DNA of 38,444 bases from a bacterium. Lineage in GTDB: Bacteria > Hydrothermota > Tepidihabitantia > B3-TA06. Positions 8,524 through 16,562 of this stretch are shown piece by piece. The stretch's first letter is position 1, and each line of letters opens with the position of its first letter. A program made the translations under genes and the position numbers. A model generated the notes under the pieces. That model was not told where the DNA came from, searched no databases, and worked only from the letters and a program-made list of their open reading frames with translations. The DNA is taken from the NCBI GenBank assembly GCA_012517375.1, contig JAAYVC010000119.1, positions 1-38,444 on the forward strand. The letters run 5' to 3'.

Positions 8524-9515
8524 TGGGGCGTTCCATCGGGCCGACCTAAAGGTCGGCCCCTACGGTTTTGGATCAATTTAATGAGTTCTTCTGCATGACC
8601 TAAATAACCATCATTTTTAAGCCAATAAAAATCTTCATCTGCAGAAAAAATAAAACGGTGTGCGTATACTGCTGCCTCTAAAAAATTAATCACACCAACA
8701 AGTTCCTTGCTTATAGGACTCATAAAATGTTTTTCAAACGATCCGATCAATACAGCCTTTTTCGTTAAAGGAATTGAAACAGCCGTATTAATATGAGCTA
8801 ACCCCGGAGGTTTGTTTGAAGGATTAGGAATTGTCCAATCAACCACTAAAGGATAATCTGAGCATATTAAATGACTTTCTTGGGTTTCGCAAAATGACCA
8901 TTCTCTTTCCCATAGAATTTCAAATAGAGGTTTCAGCCTATCGCTCATTGTCTTTAAGTAGGCTTCTCGTTGTACCTTAATCGTGTATTTGCTTTCATCG
9001 AAAACTACCTCACGCATTTGCTCTTTACTGAAGTCTTTTCCTTCCTCACCCAATGCCCTATTTCTGAAAATTTGCCACCTCTCTTCTGACTGAGTCACTA
9101 CATTTGTTATCGCTCTTATAATTTGTTTGGTCAACTCCTCGTTTTGCTTTTGAGACCACGGCGTTCTGATTTTAAATGCCGCAATGAACTGCATCAAGTA
9201 GGAATACTCGTCGGTATCTTTTGATGGAATCGTTTTGGTCTGTAAAATGCTTTCAATTATTTTGGATGCTTTATTATCCAGTTTTTGAAAAGTCTCTGTC
9301 TCAAGAAAATCTTCGTGTTCGGTTACCCCCTCCCAACGATACAAATCCTTCTCGCAAGCAACATTTTCTGTAGTAGTTGTAAATTTCTTACCCGTATCCA
9401 AGTCAAAAACCCATAACTTATCCTCTTTCTTCCCGGATGGCGTAAACCCTGCTAAATAGAATTGAGGTAAATAATGGTGGCGACGCGCCTGTTTCCTTTT
9501 TCCTTCTTCTGCCAT
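8520..9515 (-). CDS. DUF4238 domain protein
   Basis: Function is not known. The N-terminus (ARRHHYLPQFYLAGF, then KLWVFDLDTGK and ENVACEKDLYRW) is the signature of the DUF4238 family. It has 331 residues with no signal peptide or membrane segment, so it is probably cytoplasmic. The gene is visibly AT-richer than its neighbours, with many AAA, GAA and ATT codons, which fits recent acquisition. A purine-rich ribosome site precedes the ATG. It follows the DUF4249-like lipoprotein gene by 15 bases. Its C-terminal residues RRGRPLGRPDG come from the palindromic repeat at 8537-8564, so the original terminus has been replaced or extended. The stop codon sits in the -35 box of the folD promoter. Confidence 0.85.
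   Translation of the reverse strand: MAEEGKRKQARRHHYLPQFYLAGFTPSGKKEDKLWVFDLDTGKKFTTTTENVACEKDLYRWEGVTEHEDFLETETFQKLDNKASKIIESILQTKTIPSKDTDEYSYLMQFIAAFKIRTPWSQKQNEELTKQIIRAITNVVTQSEERWQIFRNRALGEEGKDFSKEQMREVVFDESKYTIKVQREAYLKTMSDRLKPLFEILWEREWSFCETQESHLICSDYPLVVDWTIPNPSNKPPGLAHINTAVSIPLTKKAVLIGSFEKHFMSPISKELVGVINFLEAAVYAHRFIFSADEDFYWLKNDGYLGHAEELIKLIQNRRGRPLGRPDGTPH
8537..8564. repeat. Palindromic REP-like repeat, copy 1
   Basis: A 28-base palindrome with arms GGGCCGACCT and AGGTCGGCCC around a short centre, flanked by CCTACG. The copy at 23399-23426 is identical except for one central base when read on the other strand. Here it lies inside the 3' end of the DUF4238 gene and encodes most of its last residues. 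Confidence 0.8.
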
Positions 9516-9530
9516 ACCCTTTCTCCCCCC

Positions 9531-10352
9531 TTATGGAGTAATAAAGACCCTTACCGAGTCTATGGCGATGCCTGAAAAAACACCGTAGCAGGTGTCGCCG
9601 TCCTGGGTTGCAAGATTAGCCTTGCCGCCGCTAAGACCGAACTTAACGTAATTTGCATATTCGGTTCCGTATGCGTTTATACGAATGACGTACTCCCGGT
9701 TGTAAACCCATGGAATTGCGGCACGTTCCTGGAAGAATGCGTAGCTTGTATCGATTGTGAAAGATGGAATGAAAAGAAACGGTGGAAAAGAATCGTACAT
9801 CGAAGTATCGACATTCGGCACGCATTGAAGAGTGTAAAGCCCGACGTTTAAACAGTTGTTCCACGTAATGAGATGAGGATTGGCTAGCTCATTTGCTATG
9901 GAGAGGGTGTCTTCATCCTTAGGCCAGGAAAGGCTTATTTGCGACGGCATCTTCGTCTCACCCGTTACAGTATCTCCCCAGGGAAGTGAAACTTCCAATT
10001 TGTAGAGGGTCGTATCGTTTAACTTGGGATGTAACAACGCGTAATAGTGTCCTTCAGTGTATTTTCTCCAGTAATTCGAATCGGGATCAAAGAAACTATC
10101 AACGAATACATAACTGGAATTACCCGGTATGATTCTCACTAATGCATCCCTAACGCCCCACACATTTACGGTATCCTTGATATCCCAGCTTCTATCAACC
10201 CTTATCCGTTGGCTGTATGAAACATTTGGGGAATCGTTATCAATCTTCATTAACGCGAATATATCCGGTTCAGGTTCAAACTTCTGGACAATCTGTCCCT
10301 CGCACCCAAGGATCAGGACGACAAATGGGACTAGTAGCAACATTTTTTTCAT
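9531..10352 (-). CDS. DUF4249-like lipoprotein paired with TonB receptor
   Basis: A 273-residue secreted lipoprotein: MKKMLLLVPFVVLILGC is a signal peptide ending in a lipobox, so the mature chain starts at Cys17. The rest is beta-rich: a region with RDALVRIIPG, then Fn3-like strands, and a closing GVFSGIAIDSVRVFITP that resembles the end of DUF4249 proteins. In Bacteroidota, DUF4249 lipoproteins are typically encoded next to a TonB-dependent receptor with a carboxypeptidase-like N-domain. That is the arrangement here: the ATG overlaps the receptor stop as TAATG. A surface or periplasmic partner role for the receptor is inferred; the ligand is unknown. Confidence 0.8.
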   Translation of the reverse strand: MKKMLLLVPFVVLILGCEGQIVQKFEPEPDIFALMKIDNDSPNVSYSQRIRVDRSWDIKDTVNVWGVRDALVRIIPGNSSYVFVDSFFDPDSNYWRKYTEGHYYALLHPKLNDTTLYKLEVSLPWGDTVTGETKMPSQISLSWPKDEDTLSIANELANPHLITWNNCLNVGLYTLQCVPNVDTSMYDSFPPFLFIPSFTIDTSYAFFQERAAIPWVYNREYVIRINAYGTEYANYVKFGLSGGKANLATQDGDTCYGVFSGIAIDSVRVFITP

Positions 10353-12577
10353 TAAAACCTCGCTTCCAGGCCTACCGAAGGAAAGATAGGTATCATATTA
10401 ACCGCTTGTTGAACCGGAGGTTCGGAATCCATATCATAATAATAAAGCATAACGTTCTTCTGATTATATACATTTATAACGTCTGCGCGAGCAGTAAGAG
10501 ACCCCCATTTAAATTGCCAGGTTTTTGATGCACCTATATCTAAGCGATGGTATGCAGGAAACCGCAGAGTGTTTCTATCGGACTCTATTGTAAACCAATT
10601 GTATACCCACTTTTGGTAAAATGGGTCCCAGTAATATATCCTCACTCTTCCAAGCGTTCCGGCATAGGGCATGCCGGTTGCGAACGTCCACTTTGCACTA
10701 ACGTTCCACTTGCTTCCGAGATCGTAGTTGGCGACTATATTGAAGCTGTGGCGGCGATCGAAGGATGTGTAGAACTCAAGAGTGTCGGATATAAAGCGGC
10801 TGAACCCGAGCGAGTACGATATCCAGCCCGTAAGCTTTCCCGTAAGCTTTTCGACGCTGAAATCGGCTCCGTACGAACGACCTTTCCCCGCCTCAAACAT
10901 GCTTTCGTCAACGTCTTTGATGTTTATAGCCGTCTCGTTGAAAGCAAGCAAGTAAGGGTAGTATTTATAATAAGGCTCGAACCTGATTCTAGAACCGTCC
11001 TTGAACATGTGTTCGTAGCCGGCGATAAAGTGGATGGATTGCTGAGGTTCATACCTTCCGAATACGGGTATCCAGAAATTCGTAGGAATACGGCCGCCCT
11101 GCGGGAGAATCATCGCGATATTCTGATGGTAGTTACCAAGTGAGAGATTAACTGCGTCATCCGCGGTCAGAAAATATTTTGCCGAGAGCCGGAGTTCGGG
11201 TTCGGGATCGAGTCTAATCAAAGTATCCACACCAAGAACTTCATCGGTAATAGAATCCTTGAGCGTGTCCGGGTAAAGCGCATAATACATGGAGAACCTT
11301 GTGCCTGCTTCAAAAAGAAAGAGCGGCGAGGGCTTCCAGCGCCAGGTAACATAACCCGCACCGTATAGAGGCCTGCCGTCAATGTTGTATACGGCAAAAG
11401 GATCGGCATCTGTTTTATAGATAAATTTATATGCGCTTGCCTCAGCCCCGAATTCAAAAGTCGACTTCTCTGCCGCTCTCGTCATCGAGGCTTTAAGCGT
11501 GATGTCATCGATGCTGTTAAACTGATCCAGAAGATCGCTTATGTGCATTGATGCGTTATAATGAGTCCAGCCCAGCCAGAGCTTGGATACCCATGGATCG
11601 CGAAGCTGCTGAATCCAGCGTGCTGTTGCCAGATAGTTTTCCCATCCTAGGTCAAGAGGTATATCCTGCACTCCAAGGTTAAGGTTGTCTCTTGTGTAAA
11701 ACAAAGTGGTTTCGAATCTTGTTCGCGGCGTTGGACGCCAGCTACCAATAGCGTGGATGTCGGCGAATTGATAGGGAAAGTTGATTCCGAATAGCGGTAT
11801 TATTTTATCGAAGTACGTAAAACGAGCGGTGGCAAGCCCGCCTATTTTGCCCGAGTTCGCCCATATTGCACCCTCGGTGGCAAGAAGACTTGAGGAAACA
11901 TATCCTCCGAATTTTTCCGGTTCAGCACTCTCCACCGATAGAACAGACGACAACCTGTTTCCATATCGGGAAGGAAATCCGCCGGTCAAGAACTCCACAT
12001 TATCGACCGCATCAAGCATGAAAGTCGAGAAGAAACCTCCCAGGTGGAAGGGATTGTATAAAACCATATTATCGAGAAGAACGAGATTCTGATCAGGACT
12101 TCCTCCTCTCACGTAGAGAGCGGTTGTGAAATCACTCGTAAAAGTTACTCCTGGAAGAGTAAGAAGGGTTCTGAAAAGGTCCTTCTCCCCCATTGCTGGA
12201 GAACGCTTAATCGCATCGCGGTTGATGCGAAATGAAGAGGATGTCACCTCGTTCTCGAACTCGGTTCTTCGTCCGCTTATCTCGACTTGAGGAAGACCAA
12301 TTGGCGAAAGCTCAAGGGTAGCATTCTCGCGAATTCGTGAATCCTTTTTTAAGATAACGGTTCGTGTTTGTTCTTTATACCCAAGCATGGAAAAAACCAG
12401 TTTATATGAACCTTCCGGAATGCGTTCAATACTGTAGAAACCATCCTGGTCAACATTTGCCCCGAATTGGGTTCCGTCAAGATAAACATTGCAACCCACA
12501 ACGGCCTGCCGGGATTCTGCATCTATCACTCTGCCCTCGATTGTCGCATTCAAAAGAAATAATGCAAATTCAAACAC
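10352..12577 (-). CDS. TonB-dependent receptor with carboxypeptidase-like N-domain
   Basis: A 741-residue outer-membrane receptor. Residues about 12-90 form a CarboxypepD_reg-like domain (TIEGRVIDAESRQAVVGCNV, then GFYSIERIPEGSYKL). The plug follows, with LYVRGGSPDQNLVLLDNMVL, HLGGFFSTF and FLTGGFPSRYGNRLSSVLSV. The remainder is an aromatic-rich beta-barrel ending VGLEARF with a C-terminal Phe. The start is GTG at 12577; an in-frame TAG lies six codons upstream and an AGAAGG-like ribosome site precedes it. The signal peptide is very short (MFEFALFLLNA). The substrate cannot be deduced. Coupling to the DUF4249-like lipoprotein suggests a two-part uptake or sensing unit. Confidence 0.92.
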   Translation of the reverse strand: MFEFALFLLNATIEGRVIDAESRQAVVGCNVYLDGTQFGANVDQDGFYSIERIPEGSYKLVFSMLGYKEQTRTVILKKDSRIRENATLELSPIGLPQVEISGRRTEFENEVTSSSFRINRDAIKRSPAMGEKDLFRTLLTLPGVTFTSDFTTALYVRGGSPDQNLVLLDNMVLYNPFHLGGFFSTFMLDAVDNVEFLTGGFPSRYGNRLSSVLSVESAEPEKFGGYVSSSLLATEGAIWANSGKIGGLATARFTYFDKIIPLFGINFPYQFADIHAIGSWRPTPRTRFETTLFYTRDNLNLGVQDIPLDLGWENYLATARWIQQLRDPWVSKLWLGWTHYNASMHISDLLDQFNSIDDITLKASMTRAAEKSTFEFGAEASAYKFIYKTDADPFAVYNIDGRPLYGAGYVTWRWKPSPLFLFEAGTRFSMYYALYPDTLKDSITDEVLGVDTLIRLDPEPELRLSAKYFLTADDAVNLSLGNYHQNIAMILPQGGRIPTNFWIPVFGRYEPQQSIHFIAGYEHMFKDGSRIRFEPYYKYYPYLLAFNETAINIKDVDESMFEAGKGRSYGADFSVEKLTGKLTGWISYSLGFSRFISDTLEFYTSFDRRHSFNIVANYDLGSKWNVSAKWTFATGMPYAGTLGRVRIYYWDPFYQKWVYNWFTIESDRNTLRFPAYHRLDIGASKTWQFKWGSLTARADVINVYNQKNVMLYYYDMDSEPPVQQAVNMIPIFPSVGLEARF

Positions 12578-12607
12578 TAATACCTTCTCTTTCTAAATTC
12601 ATGAGGT

Positions 12608-12635
12608 TTGACAACCTACTGCACAGGTCTATAAT
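12608..12635 (+). promoter_or_regulatory. Consensus thiC operon promoter
   Basis: TTGACA (12608-12613), a 16-base spacer, and TATAAT (12630-12635). The thiC ATG begins at 12645, nine bases after the -10 box, so transcription should start two or three bases before the start codon. An in-frame TAG at 12636-12638 rules out a longer protein. Confidence 0.88.
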
Positions 12636-12644
12636 TAGCACATT

Positions 12645-13907
12645 ATGCTTACAGACGACATCCTAGTCAAGAAGGTTGCCCTGAAAGAAGGCGTACCCGA
12701 GCAGTTCGTATCTCAGGCCTTTTCAGATGGTTGTGTCGTTATTCCCTATAACAAGAAAAGACCAAGGGAGATTGAACCTTCGGGAATCGGCAAAGGTCTA
12801 AGAACCAAGGTCAACGCTAACCTCGGAACTTCCCCCTCCATCGCTGATCTGAATATGGAGAAATCAAAACTAAAGGCAGCCATTGAAGCTGGTGCGGATA
12901 CAGTAATGGACCTTTCGACCGGCGGAGATATCAACGAAACAAGACGAATGATAATCAAGGAATCGTCTGTGCCGGTAGGAACGGTGCCAATCTATCAGGC
13001 TGCCTGCGATGCACCCAAGTCAGGCAAATCCTTTCTTGAGCTTTCCGTGGATGAGATATTTGATGCCGTTCGCACTCATCTTGAAGATGGTGTCGATTTT
13101 CTGACAATACATACAGGACTCACAACTTCAGGTATCGAGAGACTGAGGAACCGCAAGCGTCTTGCCGGAATAGTAAGCCGCGGCGGCTCGATGATGGCTC
13201 AATGGATGATTCGTAACAACAAGGAGAATCCATTTGCTGAGCATTTTGACCGTCTCTTGGAGTTAATGAAGGAGTTCGGAGCATGTCTTAGCCTTGGCGA
13301 CGGCTTGAGACCGGGTTCTCTTGCGGACGCATCGGACAGCGCGCAGATACAGGAACTCTTGATCATAGGCGAACAGATAGCCCGTGCAAGAAAAGCCGGC
13401 GTCCAGGCAATGGTGGAGGGACCGGGTCATCTTCCAATAAACAAGATTGAGATGAACATGAAACTCGAAAAGGAAATATGCCACGAAGCACCATTTTACG
13501 TGCTTGGCCCTCTTGTCACGGATGTCGCTCCCGGATACGACCATATAGTCTCTGCTATAGGCGGCGCTCTGGCAGGCATGCATGGAGCGGATTTTCTTTG
13601 CTACGTAACGCCTTCAGAACACCTGGGCCTTCCTGATATCGAAGACGTAAGAGTCGGAACGATTGTATCGAAGATAGCCGCTCATGTAGCAGATATCGCC
13701 AAGTATCCAGAAAAAGCAAGACAATGGGACGATAAACTGTCGACATTAAGAGAATCACTGAAATGGGATGAAATGATAGCTGCAGCTCTTGATCCGGCAG
13801 AAGCAAGGAGGAAATTCGGAACCTACCCAAGAGAGAACGAAGATGTGTGTACAATGTGCGGAGAATTTTGTGCAATGAAACGCTCCAAGGAGGTTTTTGG
13901 TGAATAA
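12645..13907 (+). CDS. thiC: Phosphomethylpyrimidine synthase ThiC, short form
   Basis: This radical-SAM enzyme converts aminoimidazole ribotide into hydroxymethylpyrimidine phosphate for thiamine. The 420-residue form lacks the N-terminal extension of the roughly 600-residue proteobacterial enzymes. Visible motifs are PSGIGKGLRTKVNANLGTS, ADTVMDLSTGGD, TVPIYQAA, MVEGPGHLPINKIEMN and YVLGPLVTDVAPGYDHI. The cluster cysteines at the C-terminus are C402, C405 and C409, a CX2CX3C spacing; the well-studied long enzymes have CX2CX4C. The start is fixed by an in-frame stop eight bases upstream. The promoter leaves no room for a leader, so a TPP riboswitch, common upstream of thiC elsewhere, is absent. 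The aminotransferase start overlaps its 3' end. Confidence 0.96.
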   Translation: MLTDDILVKKVALKEGVPEQFVSQAFSDGCVVIPYNKKRPREIEPSGIGKGLRTKVNANLGTSPSIADLNMEKSKLKAAIEAGADTVMDLSTGGDINETRRMIIKESSVPVGTVPIYQAACDAPKSGKSFLELSVDEIFDAVRTHLEDGVDFLTIHTGLTTSGIERLRNRKRLAGIVSRGGSMMAQWMIRNNKENPFAEHFDRLLELMKEFGACLSLGDGLRPGSLADASDSAQIQELLIIGEQIARARKAGVQAMVEGPGHLPINKIEMNMKLEKEICHEAPFYVLGPLVTDVAPGYDHIVSAIGGALAGMHGADFLCYVTPSEHLGLPDIEDVRVGTIVSKIAAHVADIAKYPEKARQWDDKLSTLRESLKWDEMIAAALDPAEARRKFGTYPRENEDVCTMCGEFCAMKRSKEVFGE

Positions 13908-14991
13908 GTACCGCTTGTTTACCCCAGGTCCTGTTGAGGTCGAACAGGACATTCTCGAAGAACATGGGAAAAGATTTCCTTATCATCGCGAAAGCACATT
14001 CGCGGCAGTTCTTGAAAGACTTGCTGCCGATTTTAAGGAAATTGTATTCGCAAAAGATTCGAGGTTTTTCTTTTTTACGTCCTCCGGAACAGGCGGAATG
14101 GAGGCGTCACTCGTAAATCTTTTCTCGGAAGGAGATGAAGTACTTATAGCAAGCATCGGGAACTTTGGCCAGCGCTGGAAGGAGCTTTCAGATATCTTCA
14201 GGCTTAAACCTACATACATCGAATTCGAGTTCGGGGATACGGTAGATCCAACCAGGGTTGAAGAAGCACTTAAAAAGAATTCCAAAATCAAAGCCGTTCT
14301 TGCAACATTCACTGAAACTTCCACAGGTGCGCGTAACGATGTTAAAACCCTCGGAGAGGTAATCCAGAAGTACGATAAGGTTTTCGTGCTCGATGCGATT
14401 GCAGGGCTTGTAGCGGACGAACTCTACGCGGACGACTGGCATGTAGATGTTGTAATCGGCGGTTCACAAAAAGCCTTTGGAGCGCCCCCGGGTATATCGA
14501 TAGTAACCGTGAACGAAAGGGCATGGAAATTGGTTGAAACATCCTCAATGCCCAAATACTACTTCAACATGCAGATAGCGGAGAAATTCCGCGTTCAGAA
14601 CTTTACCCCCTGGACCCCTGCCATAACAGTAGCGATGTCGCTCGCGCTTGTAGCAAAAAAACTGAAGGAAAAAGGCATCCAGAATGTCTGGAATGAGTAC
14701 AAACACTGGGCAGGACTCTTCCGCGAGAAGGCAGGTGCAATGGGATTTGATTTTATGCCCAAAAAACCATCGAATGCCTTATCCGTAATCAAGATGCCTG
14801 AAGGAGTAGACAGCACGCCAATACTTAAAGAAATAAAGGAACAGGAAGGCATTCTCTTCGCAAACGGACAAGCTCATCTTAAAGGAAAACTCATACGCTT
14901 TGGCCACATGGGTCACGCTAACGAGGCGGATACATTAAAAGCTCTCGAAGTTCTTGAGAGACGGGCTCTTCCAAAAATATTGAAAGGATAA
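13900..14991 (+). CDS. Class V aminotransferase (alanine-glyoxylate/serine-pyruvate type)
   Basis: A PLP-dependent aminotransferase of the AGXT/PucG-like class V family, 363 residues from the GTG. RLFTPGPVEVEQDILEEHG at the N-terminus is typical. The PLP lysine lies in VIGGSQKAFGAPPGIS (about residue 193), preceded by KVFVLDAIAGLVADEL with the cofactor-binding Asp. LIRFGHMGHANEADTLKALE is the usual C-terminal signature. I chose the GTG at 13900 because AGGAGG (13888-13893) is six bases upstream; a TTG one codon earlier is only three bases from it. The start lies inside thiC. The amino donor and acceptor cannot be assigned from sequence. A role in glycine/serine or archaeal-type amino acid metabolism is possible. 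Confidence 0.88.
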   Translation: MNKYRLFTPGPVEVEQDILEEHGKRFPYHRESTFAAVLERLAADFKEIVFAKDSRFFFFTSSGTGGMEASLVNLFSEGDEVLIASIGNFGQRWKELSDIFRLKPTYIEFEFGDTVDPTRVEEALKKNSKIKAVLATFTETSTGARNDVKTLGEVIQKYDKVFVLDAIAGLVADELYADDWHVDVVIGGSQKAFGAPPGISIVTVNERAWKLVETSSMPKYYFNMQIAEKFRVQNFTPWTPAITVAMSLALVAKKLKEKGIQNVWNEYKHWAGLFREKAGAMGFDFMPKKPSNALSVIKMPEGVDSTPILKEIKEQEGILFANGQAHLKGKLIRFGHMGHANEADTLKALEVLERRALPKILKG

Positions 14992-14993
14992 AT

Positions 14994-15992
14994 ATGAGTA
15001 AAGGAAGGATTTTTTCAGGGATACAACCCTCTGGCCGACTCCACATCGGCAATTATCTTGGAGCCATTAAACAATTCATCCCTCTTCAGGATGAATACGA
15101 ATGCATCTTCGGGATTGTTGATTTGCATGCAATGACTGAGAAGTACGACGTCGAAGAACTGCCGAACCGGATAGTCAACGCAGCAGTAAATTATCTCGCA
15201 TGCGGACTCGATCCGAAGAAAGCTACGTTGATGCTTCAATCGGGTGTCATGGAACATTCCGAATTGGCGTGGATACTTGCTACGGTAACCCCACTTGCAT
15301 GGATTCAGCGTGTTCCCACATTCAAGGAAAAGGCGAAACAGCAGCCGGATAACGTCAACATGGGATTGTTTAACTATCCCATACTGATGGCAGCAGATAT
15401 TCTTGTTTATAAATCGGTAGCCGTTCCCGTTGGAGAAGACCAGCGTGCCCATCTTGAGTTAACCAGGGAAATAGCTCGTGCATTCAACGCCAAGTTCGGC
15501 GATTTCTTTCCCGAGCCTAAAGAACTTATAAGCAGCGATGAGGCAAAAGTATTAGGGCTTGACGGAAAAAATAAGATGTCCAAAAGCCTTGATAACTGCA
15601 TCTATCTTGACGACGATCCGGACGCGATAAGCTTCAAGATATCCAAACAGGGTGTTACCGATCCTGCGAGAGTGAAAAAGACAGATCCAGGCGACCCTGA
15701 TAAGTGCAATATGTTCACCTGGCACAAATTCTTCTCGTCAATAGAAGAACAGAATACTTGCTCAGACAAGTGCCGCGATGCCGCATTCGGATGCCTTGAC
15801 TGCAAAAAGATACTTATTGAAAATATCGTCAATCATTTGACTCCGATTCAAAAACGTCAGCGCGATTTGATGGATAATACCGACAACGTTCGAAAGATAA
15901 TCAAAAAAGGCACTGAAAAAGCACTCGATATTGCTGCAGATGTAATGAAGGAAGTACGCAAGATAACCGGAATGACGTTTCTTCCTAATTAA
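14994..15992 (+). CDS. trpS: Tryptophanyl-tRNA synthetase, iron-sulfur type
   Basis: A class I aminoacyl-tRNA synthetase that charges tRNA-Trp, 332 residues. SGIQPSGRLHIGNYLGA contains the HIGN-type ATP motif and NKMSKSLDN the KMSKS loop. Near the C-terminus C238, C260, C267 and C270 form C-x21-C-x6-C-x2-C. This almost matches the C-x22-C-x6-C-x2-C pattern that holds a [4Fe-4S] cluster in Thermotoga maritima TrpRS. An AAGGA ribosome site five bases before the ATG overlaps the end of the aminotransferase gene, two bases separate stop and start, and a hairpin terminator follows. Confidence 0.97.
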   Translation: MSKGRIFSGIQPSGRLHIGNYLGAIKQFIPLQDEYECIFGIVDLHAMTEKYDVEELPNRIVNAAVNYLACGLDPKKATLMLQSGVMEHSELAWILATVTPLAWIQRVPTFKEKAKQQPDNVNMGLFNYPILMAADILVYKSVAVPVGEDQRAHLELTREIARAFNAKFGDFFPEPKELISSDEAKVLGLDGKNKMSKSLDNCIYLDDDPDAISFKISKQGVTDPARVKKTDPGDPDKCNMFTWHKFFSSIEEQNTCSDKCRDAAFGCLDCKKILIENIVNHLTPIQKRQRDLMDNTDNVRKIIKKGTEKALDIAADVMKEVRKITGMTFLPN

Positions 15993-16005
15993 GAATCTTA
16001 TCTAA

Positions 16006-16040
16006 TAACGGGCCCCGCATAAAGAGTGCGGGGTCCGTTA
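16006..16040. terminator. Bidirectional hairpin terminator after trpS
   Basis: Arms TAACGGGCCCCGCA (16006-16019) and TGCGGGGTCCGTTA (16027-16040) pair over 14 bases with one G-T wobble and a 7-base loop. It lies between trpS (plus) and the convergent small exported protein (minus). There is no long T-tract. Confidence 0.8.
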
Positions 16041-16058
16041 CATTTATCTGGATTTGTT

Positions 16059-16457
16059 TTATATGCCCTTGAATTCTCCGTCTCCCGGAGGATCGCTCTT
16101 AGCCCATGTTTTGCCAAAGCATATTCCCCTGAAGTAAAATGTGCCAGTCCAGGCTCCTGCATAATCGCCGCCGAATCGACCTTTTCCAGTTACTCCGCCT
16201 GGAATCTCTGCTGTAGCAGCTCCTTTTATGGTTCCTGAATGCTCGTCATCGTACCACCATTTACCTTCAAACAGACCTGTTTCCATATCGTAGTATATCT
16301 CGAACTTCTGCCATGCTCCCGTGCCTTCTCCGGACCACGAGACGTACATAATGTTATCGTCTACTGGTGCAATGCGCGTTTTCCCTACGGGATCCGAAGA
16401 CGCTGCCAGTAGCAATCCTGCAGTTGTTGTTAAAAAAGCAGTCATTATTTTCTTCAT
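16059..16457 (-). CDS. Small exported protein of unknown function
   Basis: I do not recognise a family. The 132-residue product starts MKKIMTAFLTTTAGLLLAAS, a Sec-type signal peptide probably cut near Ala-Ala-Ser. The mature part is Gly/Trp/Tyr-rich with FEIYYDMETGLFEGKWWYDD, GVTGKGRFGGDYAGAWTGTF and FGKTWAKS, suggesting a small beta-barrel or beta-sandwich. The ATG at 16457 is preceded by AGGAGG four bases upstream. A longer reading from 16484 is unlikely because that codon lies only five bases from the -10 box of the promoter found here and has no ribosome site. It is a single-gene unit between thiL and the trpS terminator, and its promoter overlaps a large palindrome. Confidence 0.78.
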   Translation of the reverse strand: MKKIMTAFLTTTAGLLLAASSDPVGKTRIAPVDDNIMYVSWSGEGTGAWQKFEIYYDMETGLFEGKWWYDDEHSGTIKGAATAEIPGGVTGKGRFGGDYAGAWTGTFYFRGICFGKTWAKSDPPGDGEFKGI

Positions 16458-16488
16458 TTTTCCTCCTAGGTTAAATAAAGACAAAGAA

Positions 16489-16515
16489 ATTATACGATTT
16501 TACGCAAAAAGTCAA
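16489..16515 (-). promoter_or_regulatory. Promoter of the small exported protein gene
   Basis: Minus strand: TTGACT (16515-16510), a 15-base spacer and TATAAT (16494-16489), about 32 bases before the ATG at 16457, with AGGAGG in the leader. The -35 box and spacer overlap the palindrome at 16496-16534. Confidence 0.65.
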
Positions 16516-16534
16516 TACCTTTTTGTGTAAAATC
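16496..16534. promoter_or_regulatory. 16-base-arm palindrome: operator or thiL terminator
   Basis: Arms GATTTTACGCAAAAAG (16496-16511) and CTTTTTGTGTAAAATC (16519-16534) are reverse complements at 15 of 16 positions, with a 7-base centre. It covers the -35 box and spacer of the downstream gene's promoter and begins 29 bases after the thiL stop. It could be a repressor site or an AT-rich hairpin ending the lysS-thiL transcript. Confidence 0.6.
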
Positions 16535-16562
16535 AATCAGTTGTTTGGGGGAATGGAAATTT

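Noticed and set aside
10547-11143. 198-codon plus-strand frame
   Set aside because: Antisense to the TonB-dependent receptor barrel, which has strong family motifs.
12578-12644. TPP riboswitch before thiC
   Set aside because: Only 67 bases separate the divergent genes, and the promoter ends nine bases from the start codon.
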